A stretch of 11,056 nucleotides of DNA from Methylococcaceae bacterium UBA4132 (GTDB lineage Bacteria; Pseudomonadota; Gammaproteobacteria; Methylococcales; Methylomonadaceae), in NCBI GenBank assembly GCA_002380945.1, contig DFWO01000019.1, positions 1 to 11,056 of the forward strand. The letters are read 5' to 3'. Shown here one piece after another: positions 1-7,202 of this stretch. The position numbers and the translations under genes are program-made. The notes below the pieces were generated by a model. That model made no database searches, had not been told where the DNA came from, and saw only the letters and a list, made by a program, of their open reading frames with translations. Position 1 is the stretch's first letter. Each line of letters starts with the position of its first letter.

Positions 1-24
1 GTACGAAAACTTTGCGACAGAACC
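1..24. mobile_element. IS6-family-like terminal inverted repeat; element body lies left of the window
   Basis: Read on the minus strand, these bases begin GGTTCTGTCGCAAAGTTT. This closely resembles IS6-family ends (GGTTCTGTTGCAAAGTTT type). The same 18 bases recur at the end of the transposase remnant at 3022, after which the two copies diverge. The outer edge is at base 24, so the body of this insertion sequence would extend leftward beyond the window. No transposase is visible here, so the family call rests on the repeat alone and on the related remnant further right. Confidence 0.7.
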
Positions 25-109
25 AAGGAAAGTCCTTCAACCCAACCTTTTATGTATATTGTTATACTTCCATCTGAATTTAATTTTTTACAACATCCAA
101 GCTTCGATA

Positions 110-880
110 ATGACAATCAAACCTTTGCTTATCCTTTTGTTTCTTGCCTTGACTGGGTGTGGCTCGGCACCGAAGAAACCTATGCAGCCCGAAGCACAAC
201 CGAAGGCGCAGGAAAGCCAACCTAGTGTCGATCACTCGAAACCGCTTCGTGTGGGTTCTAGGAAATATAAGATCGTGCAGACCGCAATAAATGAATGGGT
301 ATACTTCGGTCAGCAGAAAGTCGTTATCGATGTTAACGAGGAGAGCATTCCCCATGTGGGAATTTGGGAAGATGACGATTATAGCCACAGCGACCGGATC
401 AACCAGTATTGGCGTGCAGTTGGCAAGTATCAGTTGTCGGGCAACGATTGCAAGGCACCTTGGTCCGCCGCCTTTATTAGTTGGATCATGCAGACGGCGG
501 GGGTCCCAGAATACCTGTTCCCACCAGCCAGTGCCCACCACTCTTATCTTAACCATTTACTTGCCAACGCACATAATCCTTACGCCACCTTGATACCCCA
601 TACCATTCAGGAATACAAACCTAAACCAGGGGATTTGATCTGCGCCAACCGAGGCAAGGACACTCCCATAAAAGTGTCAGAGGGACTCCCTGACTCGCTC
701 AACTCAAGGCTCCATTGCGATATCGTCGTAGAAACCAAAGACCAAACCTTGCAAGCCATCGGCGGCAATGTCCGCAATTCCGTCTCGAAAACCATCTTGA
801 CCTTGTCCTCGGACGGGTATCTTCAATTTACCAAATCTAGACTGTGGTTTTTGATTATCGAAAATCGCCTAGACAGGTAG
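110..880 (+). CDS. DUF2272-type lipoprotein (NlpC/P60-like fold)
   Basis: A 256-residue predicted lipoprotein. The start at ATG 110 places a short hydrophobic leader (LLILLFLALTGC) directly before Cys17, a good lipobox (LTGC); the frame is open upstream to a TTG at 59, but that would put a long non-signal stretch before the leader. Residues 18-45 are a Pro/Gln/Lys-rich linker typical of a lipoprotein tether. The folded part resembles the DUF2272 family: Cys114 in DCKAPWSAAFISW, PKPGDLIC near 171-178, His202 in LHCDIVV and IGGNVRNSVS near 217-226. This Cys-then-His layout suits a papain/NlpC-like fold. Role inferred: envelope hydrolase or amidase, substrate unknown. It sits between an IS6-type end and a palindrome and converges with the next gene, so its promoter region is only about 85 bases and may be partly IS-derived. 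The ribosome binding site is weak. Family call fairly secure; activity is inferred. Confidence 0.75.
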   Translation: MTIKPLLILLFLALTGCGSAPKKPMQPEAQPKAQESQPSVDHSKPLRVGSRKYKIVQTAINEWVYFGQQKVVIDVNEESIPHVGIWEDDDYSHSDRINQYWRAVGKYQLSGNDCKAPWSAAFISWIMQTAGVPEYLFPPASAHHSYLNHLLANAHNPYATLIPHTIQEYKPKPGDLICANRGKDTPIKVSEGLPDSLNSRLHCDIVVETKDQTLQAIGGNVRNSVSKTILTLSSDGYLQFTKSRLWFLIIENRLDR

Positions 881-892
881 ATATCAGTGAAT

Positions 893-938
893 GGGGTTCT
901 GTCGCAAATATTTTTAAAAATATTTGCGACAGAACCCC
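893..938. repeat. 46-bp perfect palindrome made of two IS6-like ends head to head
   Basis: The 23-base left arm begins GGGGTTCTGTCGCAAATATT and is followed, with no spacer, by its exact reverse complement; the centre is between 915 and 916. Each arm contains GGTTCTGTCGCAAA, the core of the IS6-like ends at 24 and 3022, but then continues into A/T rather than GTTT. It lies between two convergent genes (stops at 880 and 943). It may be a collapsed insertion sequence or tiny non-autonomous element. Its transcript would fold into a very strong hairpin and could terminate transcription from both sides, although no U-run follows the stem. No clear 8-bp target duplication is seen at its edges. Confidence 0.85.
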
Positions 939-942
939 AAAT

Positions 943-2685
943 TCAGCGCGGCGGGTGTTTAGCATTCCGAAACCAGTCGCGTACTGCTACCATTTGATTA
1001 ACTTGTACTGGTGACGCATGTCTTATACAACTTGCATATTCTTCTGTGCCTACTTTTGCTCCCCAACGAATTTCGACGCAATCATTCGGGTTATAAGCCA
1101 TCTCAAACGCTGATTTACGTGCCAATATCTCTGCTACTGAGAGTTCCCAAGGTTTACCATTACTGCGTACATACTGAATCTTTTTCTCGGTAATCAATTT
1201 TTCATGTAGTTGCTCTATCTCGGTTTTAACCTGTGTTGCAGATTGAGCAGTCAAGTTAAACAACTCAGGATAGTGAACGATTTTTTCAGGAAAATTAAGC
1301 AACACATTGATGGCAATTAATAAGCGCATATCACGCGAAGGCGTGGCGTAATCTTCCCACGCTCCAATAGTTTCAAAAATAGCCGCGCCTTTCGGCATCT
1401 CGATAGCACGAAGTGTTTTACGAAAATAGTCTTCTCCATTTTCAACCGATTGCAGTCGCGTTTCTAGTTGTTCTACCAAGGCAGTTAACGTTGCCTCGTA
1501 AGCCTGTTGAGCATTCAAACCATCAGGGTTAATCAGTTTGTAAACTTGCGCGTAAAAATCTTCAGGACTCAACTCTTCCTGTTCAGTCGAATAGTTCGGC
1601 AACTCGCCATTACTCAACAACGTGCGATTATTGGCAAGGGGGCGAAACGCTTTAAAGCCAGCTCCAGCACTGACCGAATCAGCAAATAAAAATGTGCCTT
1701 CCCAAAATCGTTTCCGGCTGATGGAATTATCAGGTTGAGCATCAACCGCAAATAAAATACCTGGACTGCTGGGTGTTTGTTCCACCCATTTGACCAGTAC
1801 TAATATATGTCCGTAAGGGTCGGCATAAATAGTGCCTGGCCACAAAGCATCACGCCGTAACGCCACGGGATAAAAATCAGTTGCTTCGCTGGCAAGCGCG
1901 GTGCGACCATTCCCTGAATGAACAACATCCATTAATGTTCGGCTTAAGGTTTTAAATTTTGCAAGCGGTACGGTATCTTGTACAAAATTGGTACTAATCG
2001 TAGCCGAATTGCACAAAGGCGGTTTTTTGGTTGTGCCGCGATTGCAAGCACGATAACTGAATGGCAAGCCATTTTTCCAGGCAAAATAGCTCCGCAGAAA
2101 ATACGGAAAATCGGCACAATCAGGCATCGCAGGCAGTGATTTATCTTCATTTAAACCTAAATAACTGTGCAAAAAATTACGCTCTGGATCGCGTAAAACA
2201 GGCTCTAGGGATGGAAAACTAAGACTTTCATCCGCTGGACTATCAAAAAGCTGTTCTATCCAAGCGGAATAAAAGTCTTCATAACTGTCATTCCAGCCAG
2301 CGTGTTTTTTTGTGCCATTATCGCCGTTAAAAATTTCACGACACGCCAACGATTTGTCTTTATCTTTGACCTCTAATTGATAGTGACCTTCGCCAAGTTT
2401 GGCAATCTGCGTCGATAAATGCCAAGGCATTCCATTATTGGCAGTAGCGTTTAATAACAGTTTTTCACCCTTTGGATTTGTCAATACCAATTCTGTGATG
2501 GCTTGGGAGCTGGACACAGCCATAATATTAATCGGTGACCCTGCTTTTATTACACGAGGAGAAATCCAGATATGGGTATTAACGCCTTGCGTACAGAAAG
2601 AAGCAAAACTTGCCTGGCTGATAGTACAGCCAGCTAAAATAATTGCTTGATATAGTAGTTTTTTATAGACAGAAGCAATAGACAT
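943..2685 (-). CDS. Exported protein with possible Cys-His-Asp peptidase-like domain, function unknown
   Basis: A 580-residue exported protein that I cannot assign to a named family. The N-terminus has a basic patch (YKK), a hydrophobic run and LAGC at 17-20, a good lipobox; signal peptidase I cleavage near ASFA-SF (26-30) is the alternative. Residues 35-115 look like a beta-sandwich domain (ISPRVIKAGSPINI, GEGHYQLEVKDKDK). Near the centre are DCADFPYFLRSYFAWKNGLP with Cys190, YGHILVLVKWV with His293, and FAVDAQPD with Asp315: the order and spacing of a papain or NlpC/P60-like catalytic triad. The remaining C-terminal 220 residues are mainly helical by composition, with no recognised motif. 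Several other cysteines (31, 115, 214, 225) could form disulphides in the periplasm. The ATG at 2685 is preceded by a weak TAGG. The IS6 remnant ends only about 20 bases upstream, so the native promoter is probably lost or replaced. Converges with the DUF2272 lipoprotein. A peptidoglycan- or protein-processing role is inference. Confidence 0.65.
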   Translation of the reverse strand: MSIASVYKKLLYQAIILAGCTISQASFASFCTQGVNTHIWISPRVIKAGSPINIMAVSSSQAITELVLTNPKGEKLLLNATANNGMPWHLSTQIAKLGEGHYQLEVKDKDKSLACREIFNGDNGTKKHAGWNDSYEDFYSAWIEQLFDSPADESLSFPSLEPVLRDPERNFLHSYLGLNEDKSLPAMPDCADFPYFLRSYFAWKNGLPFSYRACNRGTTKKPPLCNSATISTNFVQDTVPLAKFKTLSRTLMDVVHSGNGRTALASEATDFYPVALRRDALWPGTIYADPYGHILVLVKWVEQTPSSPGILFAVDAQPDNSISRKRFWEGTFLFADSVSAGAGFKAFRPLANNRTLLSNGELPNYSTEQEELSPEDFYAQVYKLINPDGLNAQQAYEATLTALVEQLETRLQSVENGEDYFRKTLRAIEMPKGAAIFETIGAWEDYATPSRDMRLLIAINVLLNFPEKIVHYPELFNLTAQSATQVKTEIEQLHEKLITEKKIQYVRSNGKPWELSVAEILARKSAFEMAYNPNDCVEIRWGAKVGTEEYASCIRHASPVQVNQMVAVRDWFRNAKHPPR

Positions 2686-2704
2686 TATCGAAACCTAATT
2701 TTAA

Positions 2705-2958
2705 CTGACCTTTGACTTTAATATAAGTCTCATCCATACGTCATGAACTGGCAACAGCATTTTTACGGCTTTTTGCAACTGTTGCTAATAAGGGTGAATA
2801 GCGAATAACCCAGTGATTGAGTGTCGCATGATCCACTTTAACGCCTCGTTCTTCCAGTATTTCTGTAGGTCTCGATAGGATACAACGTAGCGAACATAGA
2901 AAAATACCGCATATAGAATGACATCTTTGGGAAAGTGCGTGCCTTTAAAACTGATCAT
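2705..2958 (-). pseudogene. IS6-family transposase, frameshifted and 3'-truncated
   Basis: From ATG 2958 the protein reads MISFKGTHFPKDVILYAVFFY, then VSYRDLQ, which matches the N-terminus of IS6-family (IS26-like) transposases. Near 2862-2866 a base appears to be missing; the next frame continues EILEERGVKVDHATLNHWVI, the expected helix-turn-helix continuation. An in-frame TGA (2741-2743) then sits just before MDETYIKVKGQ, which contains the first Asp of the DDE triad. Homology stops after VKGQ near 2705, about 20 bases before the start codon of the neighbouring exported-protein gene. The rest of the catalytic domain is absent, so it cannot be functional. Confidence 0.85.
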
Positions 2959-2994
2959 CCAAGTTTTCAATTCCGAAATTCAGGCGATTATCGC

Positions 2995-4305
2995 CTAGGC
3001 AGACAAACTTTGCGACAGAACCCCCTTAACATCCAAGCGAACCCAGTCCGCATGACGATGATGGTTAGCCAGTAAAAAGGTAATAGCACGCTCAAAGCTT
3101 TTATCTTGGCTGGTGGCCATAAAATTAAGCGTTGCCAAGATACGGAAAAATTGGGTTCGTCGCTGTTTAAAATAACGCCACATGAAACGGCATTCGTTTT
3201 TACCACCGTATTCAGCATGGGTACGCGAAAACTCGCACAAGTCTGGACGGCTTGACACCAATAGTTTAACTCTGGCGATTTGATCTTCGATAGGTTGATC
3301 GGATTGCAATACCGTATCAAGCTGGGCGAAGCGGCGCAGAATCTCATCCGTTTTATCTTGATTGGCAGTTAAGTATTCTTCCAATTCTGCTTCAGCCAAG
3401 TGTTGAACTTTAAGCATTTGCTTACAAAATAGATCACATAGATCATCGGTAACTCTGGCTAATTGCCTCTGAATCAATGCCAGCACCACCGTATAACGTT
3501 TTTTAGGTTCCATGTCCATCATGTCAGCCGCATTCAAACTCAATCCTTCCAGTGCTAATTGTTGTCGTTTCATGACTGGAATATCTTCTAACACCTGACG
3601 ATTGCTTGCTAAAGCAGAAAGCTGCTCGTAATTCCCCAACCGTTCTCGTAACCCATTCAAGGTCGATTTTTGTGCATCGTTCTTGAGTTCGTTCCATGTA
3701 CTGGTGCGTTTTCCAGTGCAAACTACGAATAGGGTATCGAGCTTTGCTTGGTCTACATCGCTCAGTTGATCATAAACCTTACTGAATAAATCTTGATAGG
3801 TTGCTGCCCGCTGTGATTTTGCTTCGCGCAACAAAACTCCGAATACTGGTAACTCAAAGCGATATTTCACCAGTGTCTCTATGCCTATATTAATAATATC
3901 AGCCAAGTCATCCTTAGTAAGAGCCGCATTAGCCAGCGTTTTGGATAAAAGTTTTCGAGCATCATCATCAAAAACACGGACATCAAGGTGACGGCGGATG
4001 AAGCCAATATGGTTCTTACGCGTTCGGGACTCATCATAAGTAGTCAACCGTTCACGGTTTGGAACCTGATTAATAGTCTTAGCAATATGATCGATAATTG
4101 CATCAGGAATTTCGTTTGTAGTGACGAAATAACCCAGTCGCTGGAAAGTCTTTAGCAAAATCAGAAAGCCGAAACGAGTATATCCGATCCGTGTGACGGT
4201 CGAACATAAAACAAGCTCTTCTGGCGCAGGGGTATACCAGCGTTCAAGTTCAGTAGCATTGAAGCTACTTTTAAGCCTAGGATAAGCCGTGTCACTAGGT
4301 TGCAT
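2995..4305 (-). pseudogene. tnpA: Tn3-family transposase TnpA, N-terminal part only
   Basis: The frame gives 436 residues, of which about 427 are genuine and the last few (VLSQSLSA) come from the inserted IS6 end. Tn3-family transposases are usually close to 1000 residues. What remains is the N-terminal DNA-binding half: a DUF4158-like region (ERWYTPAPEELVLCSTVTRIGYTRFGF split over residues 21-47, then the RLGYF segment) followed by helical segments with many Lys/Arg. The DDE catalytic domain is entirely missing, so it cannot transpose DNA, though a truncated product could still bind transposon ends. It is divergent from the serine resolvase at 4452, the classic Tn3-family arrangement. The first ATG at 4305 has no obvious ribosome binding site, so the true start could lie slightly downstream. 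Family call secure from context plus sequence. Confidence 0.85.
3004..3022 (-). mobile_element. IS6-like terminal inverted repeat inserted in a Tn3 transposase gene
   Basis: The minus strand reads GGTTCTGTCGCAAAGTTTG, the terminal repeat belonging to the transposase remnant that starts 46 bases further on. Its outer edge at 3022 is the breakpoint in the Tn3-family transposase frame: codons to the right are transposase, codons to the left are translated IS end until a TAG at 2995-2997. The bordering bases outside are CCCTTAAC, a candidate half of an 8-bp target duplication whose partner is not present nearby. Confidence 0.8.
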
Positions 4306-4451
4306 TGAAAATAATGGGTAAACTATAAAAATGATCGTTTTATCTGCGCCGTATTAGGCTATAAAAATATCGATTATCATAGAATAATAATGCACAAATA
4401 TATTGAAAATAACCTTTGTTTAGACATGATAAGGTTTTTATAGAAATACCG
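4306..4451. promoter_or_regulatory. res: Probable res site and divergent tnpA/tnpR promoters
   Basis: This AT-rich region separates the divergent transposase and resolvase genes, where Tn3-family res sites lie. It holds two direct copies of CTATAAAAAT (4323-4332 and 4359-4368, 36 bases apart) and an inverted copy TTTTTATAG at 4435-4443, plausible resolvase-binding half sites. A candidate resolvase promoter is TTGAAA (4403-4408) with TGATAA (4427-4432), spacer 18. Such overlap would let the resolvase repress its own promoter, as known for Tn3. The exact crossover point cannot be fixed by eye. Confidence 0.6.
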
Positions 4452-5060
4452 ATGAAAACAGTTGCTTATCTTAGGGTTTCGACCAGTACGCAGGAAATTA
4501 ATAATCAACGACTGGCTATCTTGAATTATGCCCATCAACATGAACTTCGTATTGATGAATTTCTGGAAATACAAATTTCTTCACAGAGATCGACCAAAGA
4601 CCGAGGCATTGATGAATTACTAGCGAGATTACAAACGGGCGATATTTTATTGGTCAGCGAATTATCTAGGCTGGGTAGGAGCCTTGGGCAAATTATTCAC
4701 ATCGTTGATCAATTGATTAAAAATAAAATCCATTTTAGAGCCATAAAAGAGAATATCTGGTTAGAGGGTCAGCAAGACATACAGAGTAAAGTGATGGTGA
4801 CGTTATTCGGTTTATTTGCAGAAATTGAGAGAGACTTAATTTCAGAACGCACCCGTGAAGGTTTAATCGCCGCTAAAGCGAAAGGAAAAATGCTCGGACG
4901 ACCCAAAGGAGCGTTGGGTCAATCGAAGCTCGATGGAAAGGAAACTGAAATTCGACACTTACTGAGCAAAAAAGTATCAAAAGCCTCTATTGCCAAGATA
5001 TTAGACGTGTCACGAACGACGCTGCAACATTTTATCAGTTCCAGAAATCTATCTGGATAA
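4452..5060 (+). CDS. tnpR: Serine recombinase, Tn3-family resolvase TnpR
   Basis: A 202-residue small serine recombinase. It would resolve transposition cointegrates by recombination at res, forming a transient 5'-phosphoserine link with DNA. The N-terminal catalytic domain opens MKTVAYLRVSTSTQ, with the nucleophile Ser10 and conserved Arg8; LLVSELSRLGRS (67-77) is the second conserved active-site block with its arginines. The long E helix follows (LFAEIERDLISERTREGL, 121-138), then the GRPKG linker (149-153) and a C-terminal helix-turn-helix (VSKASIAKILDVSRTTLQHF). Length is normal and no residue is missing. The start is ATG 4452, where the canonical fold begins; an in-frame TTG at 4416 adds only non-homologous residues. 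Since its partner transposase is broken, this is an orphan resolvase, possibly still active on res sites elsewhere. An invertase role is less likely given the divergent tnpA. Confidence 0.9.
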   Translation: MKTVAYLRVSTSTQEINNQRLAILNYAHQHELRIDEFLEIQISSQRSTKDRGIDELLARLQTGDILLVSELSRLGRSLGQIIHIVDQLIKNKIHFRAIKENIWLEGQQDIQSKVMVTLFGLFAEIERDLISERTREGLIAAKAKGKMLGRPKGALGQSKLDGKETEIRHLLSKKVSKASIAKILDVSRTTLQHFISSRNLSG

Positions 5061-5179
5061 CAGAGAGTCGGAAAATCGTTCTGCATATTAAAAACTGGGA
5101 TATGGTGTTACAGCGCAGATTCTATACAACTTATCATCCCATTGCCCTTTGGTGAACGAATCCTTGCGGTCGCCCAATA

Positions 5180-6028
5180 TTAGCAATGGCTATCATGATA
5201 TCCAGAAAGACAAGCCCTCATGGTGTTGTCGTGAATCAGTAAGACCGGCAATATTTGACCATTTTCATCACGTTGATAGCCACCTGCCAAATTCCATGCC
5301 ACTGGAAGATTCATCTCGCGAGCAGTCTCAAATACGATAATGTCCCGCTCGTGCAATTGCTCTGTCGTCATCCAGCCTCCCAGCGGATCATCAATATGCG
5401 GGTCGGCACCAGCCTGATAAAGCAGAACATCACAATCTGAATATAGGTTTCTGATTCTATCAGCGAATGTTTTCAAGAAAGAAATTGGCTGAAAGTTACT
5501 CTTTCCTGTAGTGAAATGAACAATTCGACCATCGTCACCGAGGCTTTTGATAATGTCGTCAGTGCCGTTTCCATAGTGGTTATCGCAATCCAGAATCCCA
5601 ACCTGCTTGGCAGCACCCGAATCAAGCAAATCAAGCGCAGTTACCATCAGACCATTAAAGGTGCAATATCCACCGCCATTGCCCCAGCAGGCGTGATGGA
5701 AACCCGATACTGGAGCACAGGAAAAACCGCCCGTTGAAATAGCCTCATGTGCAGCATCCAACAGCGCACCACTGGTGTAAATCAGCGAGTTTGCAACTGC
5801 TTTGGATCTATTGCCAAAGCCGTTAGGTATTCGGCAGGATAAGACACCATCTACATAATCTGGATTGTGGGCGCGATATAGCTGCTTAAGGCTTACTGGG
5901 TCTGGCTCGACAATATCGATATTGAAGCCATGAGCCAGCCATGACTCAACAACTAATTTAGGTTTGGAGGCACTGGGGGAGAACGATTCGAAATCTGCAA
6001 CCATCTTCTGGGTATAAAACACTTTCAT
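5180..6028 (-). CDS. Histone-deacetylase-family amidohydrolase (class II-like)
   Basis: A 282-residue zinc-dependent deacetylase of the arginase/HDAC fold, the family that includes acetoin-utilisation protein AcuC and acetylpolyamine amidohydrolases. It would hydrolyse acyl-amide bonds on a protein lysine or small molecule in the cytoplasm. Catalytic features are intact: the His pair H111-H112 in GFHHA, GGGYCTFNG (118-126), metal ligands Asp149 and His151 in LDCDNHYGNGTDD, Asp209 in YQAGADPH, and Tyr251 in LAGGYQRD, which should polarise the carbonyl. It is slightly shorter than the usual 300-350 residues; the C-terminus ends soon after HDNTMRACLSGY. ATG 6028 is supported by a clear AAGGAAA ribosome binding site. 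It is the last gene of the minus-strand module, 205 bases after the ADP-ribosylglycohydrolase, and the Tn3 resolvase ends about 120 bases from its stop. Family secure; substrate unknown. In this company an acylated ADP-ribose-linked substrate is a reasonable guess, not shown. Confidence 0.87.
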   Translation of the reverse strand: MKVFYTQKMVADFESFSPSASKPKLVVESWLAHGFNIDIVEPDPVSLKQLYRAHNPDYVDGVLSCRIPNGFGNRSKAVANSLIYTSGALLDAAHEAISTGGFSCAPVSGFHHACWGNGGGYCTFNGLMVTALDLLDSGAAKQVGILDCDNHYGNGTDDIIKSLGDDGRIVHFTTGKSNFQPISFLKTFADRIRNLYSDCDVLLYQAGADPHIDDPLGGWMTTEQLHERDIIVFETAREMNLPVAWNLAGGYQRDENGQILPVLLIHDNTMRACLSGYHDSHC

Positions 6029-6082
6029 GATAATTTCCTTTTAAAAAAACTTTTGGTGACGGTCAACATCAGCCCACACAGG

Positions 6083-6307
6083 TCAGTACGCCTTATTTTT
6101 TGCCTTGGCTCGGCACAAGCGACGCTCAGCAATACTGGTTATGGCATCACATACACTAGGTTTCTGATGCAATAATGCCTGGCACTCGGCAAGTTGTAAC
6201 AAATGGCGGCGGTAACAGCGACCAGAAGGAACTTCATACGCTGGCAGCTGTGATCTGAGTACCCATACTGTGTGATTGCTGATAAAGCCGGTCGGCCAGT
6301 TCCTGAA
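6083..6307 (-). other. Possible small or decayed coding stretch between the two hydrolase genes
   Basis: The frame shifted by one from the end of the ADP-ribosylglycohydrolase is open for 74 codons and ends at TGA 6083-6085. It reads protein-like in its second half: VWVLRSQLPAYEVPSG, RRHLLQLAECQALLHQ, then DAITSIAERRLC. There is no ATG or GTG start; the only usual start is a TTG well inside, and a CTG is also available. It overlaps the last 70 or so bases of the upstream gene. It may be a remnant of a gene that lost its start, or a small protein with an unusual start. A rival reading is a 31-codon frame from the ATGA overlap at 6237, which looks less protein-like. I do not recognise the product. 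Confidence 0.3.
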
Positions 6308-7172
6308 TCATCTCGCGCATCGCCAACTGTTCTTTCCAGACATCGGGAATTCCGGAGCTACCATAATAGGCACCTGCAATTTGTCCACAGACGGCAGCAG
6401 TGGTGTCGGCATCATCACCCAGATTGGCGGCTTTGAGGATGGCATCGCTGAAGGTGTCAGTTGTCCAGAAACACCATAGCGCAGCTTCCAGGCAATCAAC
6501 AACATAACCGGTACCGCGAATGTCATGCTCCTTCTTATCGTGGTAACATCCTTTAGCAATAGCGGTGATTTTGGGCGAAGCACCAACGAATGAGGTAGTA
6601 TCAGTAAACAGTATTTGCTCTTTATCCTCGGCTGCCAACGCACGCAGCACAAAACGACTATACAAACGGCAAGCATCAACACATTCAGCCGCACCATGGG
6701 TTGTACTTGAACTTTCTCCAGCAAACGCCATGGTTTGTTCAATATGCGGATAATAAAACAGCGGCACTGGTGCCAAACGCATCAAACTGCCATTACCTGC
6801 TGACCATGCCTCCGTGGAACCGGCATAGGGATTGCCGTGAGCTTTATAACTGCGCAGTGCCTGACTGACCGTGTTGCCAATATCAAAACAACGACCGTTG
6901 CTGCTCAAATAACCCTCATCTTGCCAACGGCAATAGCGTTGCATTTGATCCTCGGCATCAAAACCCTGGCTTTCCAACAAGCTGGTAGCCAGGCACAAAG
7001 CCATGGAGGTGTCATCGGTCCATTGCCCGGGTTTAAGACGAAAAGGTCCGCCACCGACCATGTCGGTAATGGGGATAAAACTGCCTTTGGGTTTGAATTC
7101 CAGGGTGGTGCCGACCGCATCACCCACAGCCAGGCCCAGCAGGCAGCCACGAAAACGATTCAAAGTATCCAT
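6234..7172 (-). CDS. ADP-ribosylglycohydrolase (ARH/DraG family)
   Basis: A 312-residue cytoplasmic enzyme that removes ADP-ribose from modified proteins or other acceptors, or hydrolyses O-acetyl-ADP-ribose, as known for ARH/DraG relatives. It begins with the family signature FRGCLLGLAVGDAVG (7-21). The first metal-binding motif WTDDTSM has Thr52-Asp53-Asp54. GNGSLMR (127-132) and TTHG (157-160) form the ligand pocket. The second metal motif LGDDADTTAAVCGQIAGAYYG (split at 251-257 and on) supplies Asp254, Asp256 and Thr257. Length is typical and every metal ligand is present. ATG 7172 is preceded by GAGGAT at good spacing; a TTG five codons earlier overlaps that ribosome binding site and is unlikely. 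It starts 30 bases after the Nudix gene stop, so the two are almost surely co-transcribed. The bond cleaved (Arg-, Ser- or acyl-linked ADP-ribose) cannot be read from these motifs. Confidence 0.9.
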   Translation of the reverse strand: MDTLNRFRGCLLGLAVGDAVGTTLEFKPKGSFIPITDMVGGGPFRLKPGQWTDDTSMALCLATSLLESQGFDAEDQMQRYCRWQDEGYLSSNGRCFDIGNTVSQALRSYKAHGNPYAGSTEAWSAGNGSLMRLAPVPLFYYPHIEQTMAFAGESSSTTHGAAECVDACRLYSRFVLRALAAEDKEQILFTDTTSFVGASPKITAIAKGCYHDKKEHDIRGTGYVVDCLEAALWCFWTTDTFSDAILKAANLGDDADTTAAVCGQIAGAYYGSSGIPDVWKEQLAMREMIQELADRLYQQSHSMGTQITAASV

Positions 7173-7202
7173 ATTCAAAATCCTCAATAATGTTTGGCAC
7201 GA

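Noticed and set aside
80..556. Minus-strand 158-codon frame opposite the DUF2272 lipoprotein
   Set aside because: It lies wholly against a gene with a lipobox and family motifs and has no start signal or recognisable domain; a shadow of the coding strand.
5061..5179. Search for the Tn3 38-bp terminal inverted repeat after the resolvase
   Set aside because: The transposon edge should lie here, but no clear GGGG-type end could be matched, and the other end is missing, so no boundary is claimed.
6837..7190. Plus-strand frame of 117 codons opposite the ADP-ribosylglycohydrolase
   Set aside because: It is the complement of the conserved N-terminal glycohydrolase motifs, so openness is explained by that gene.
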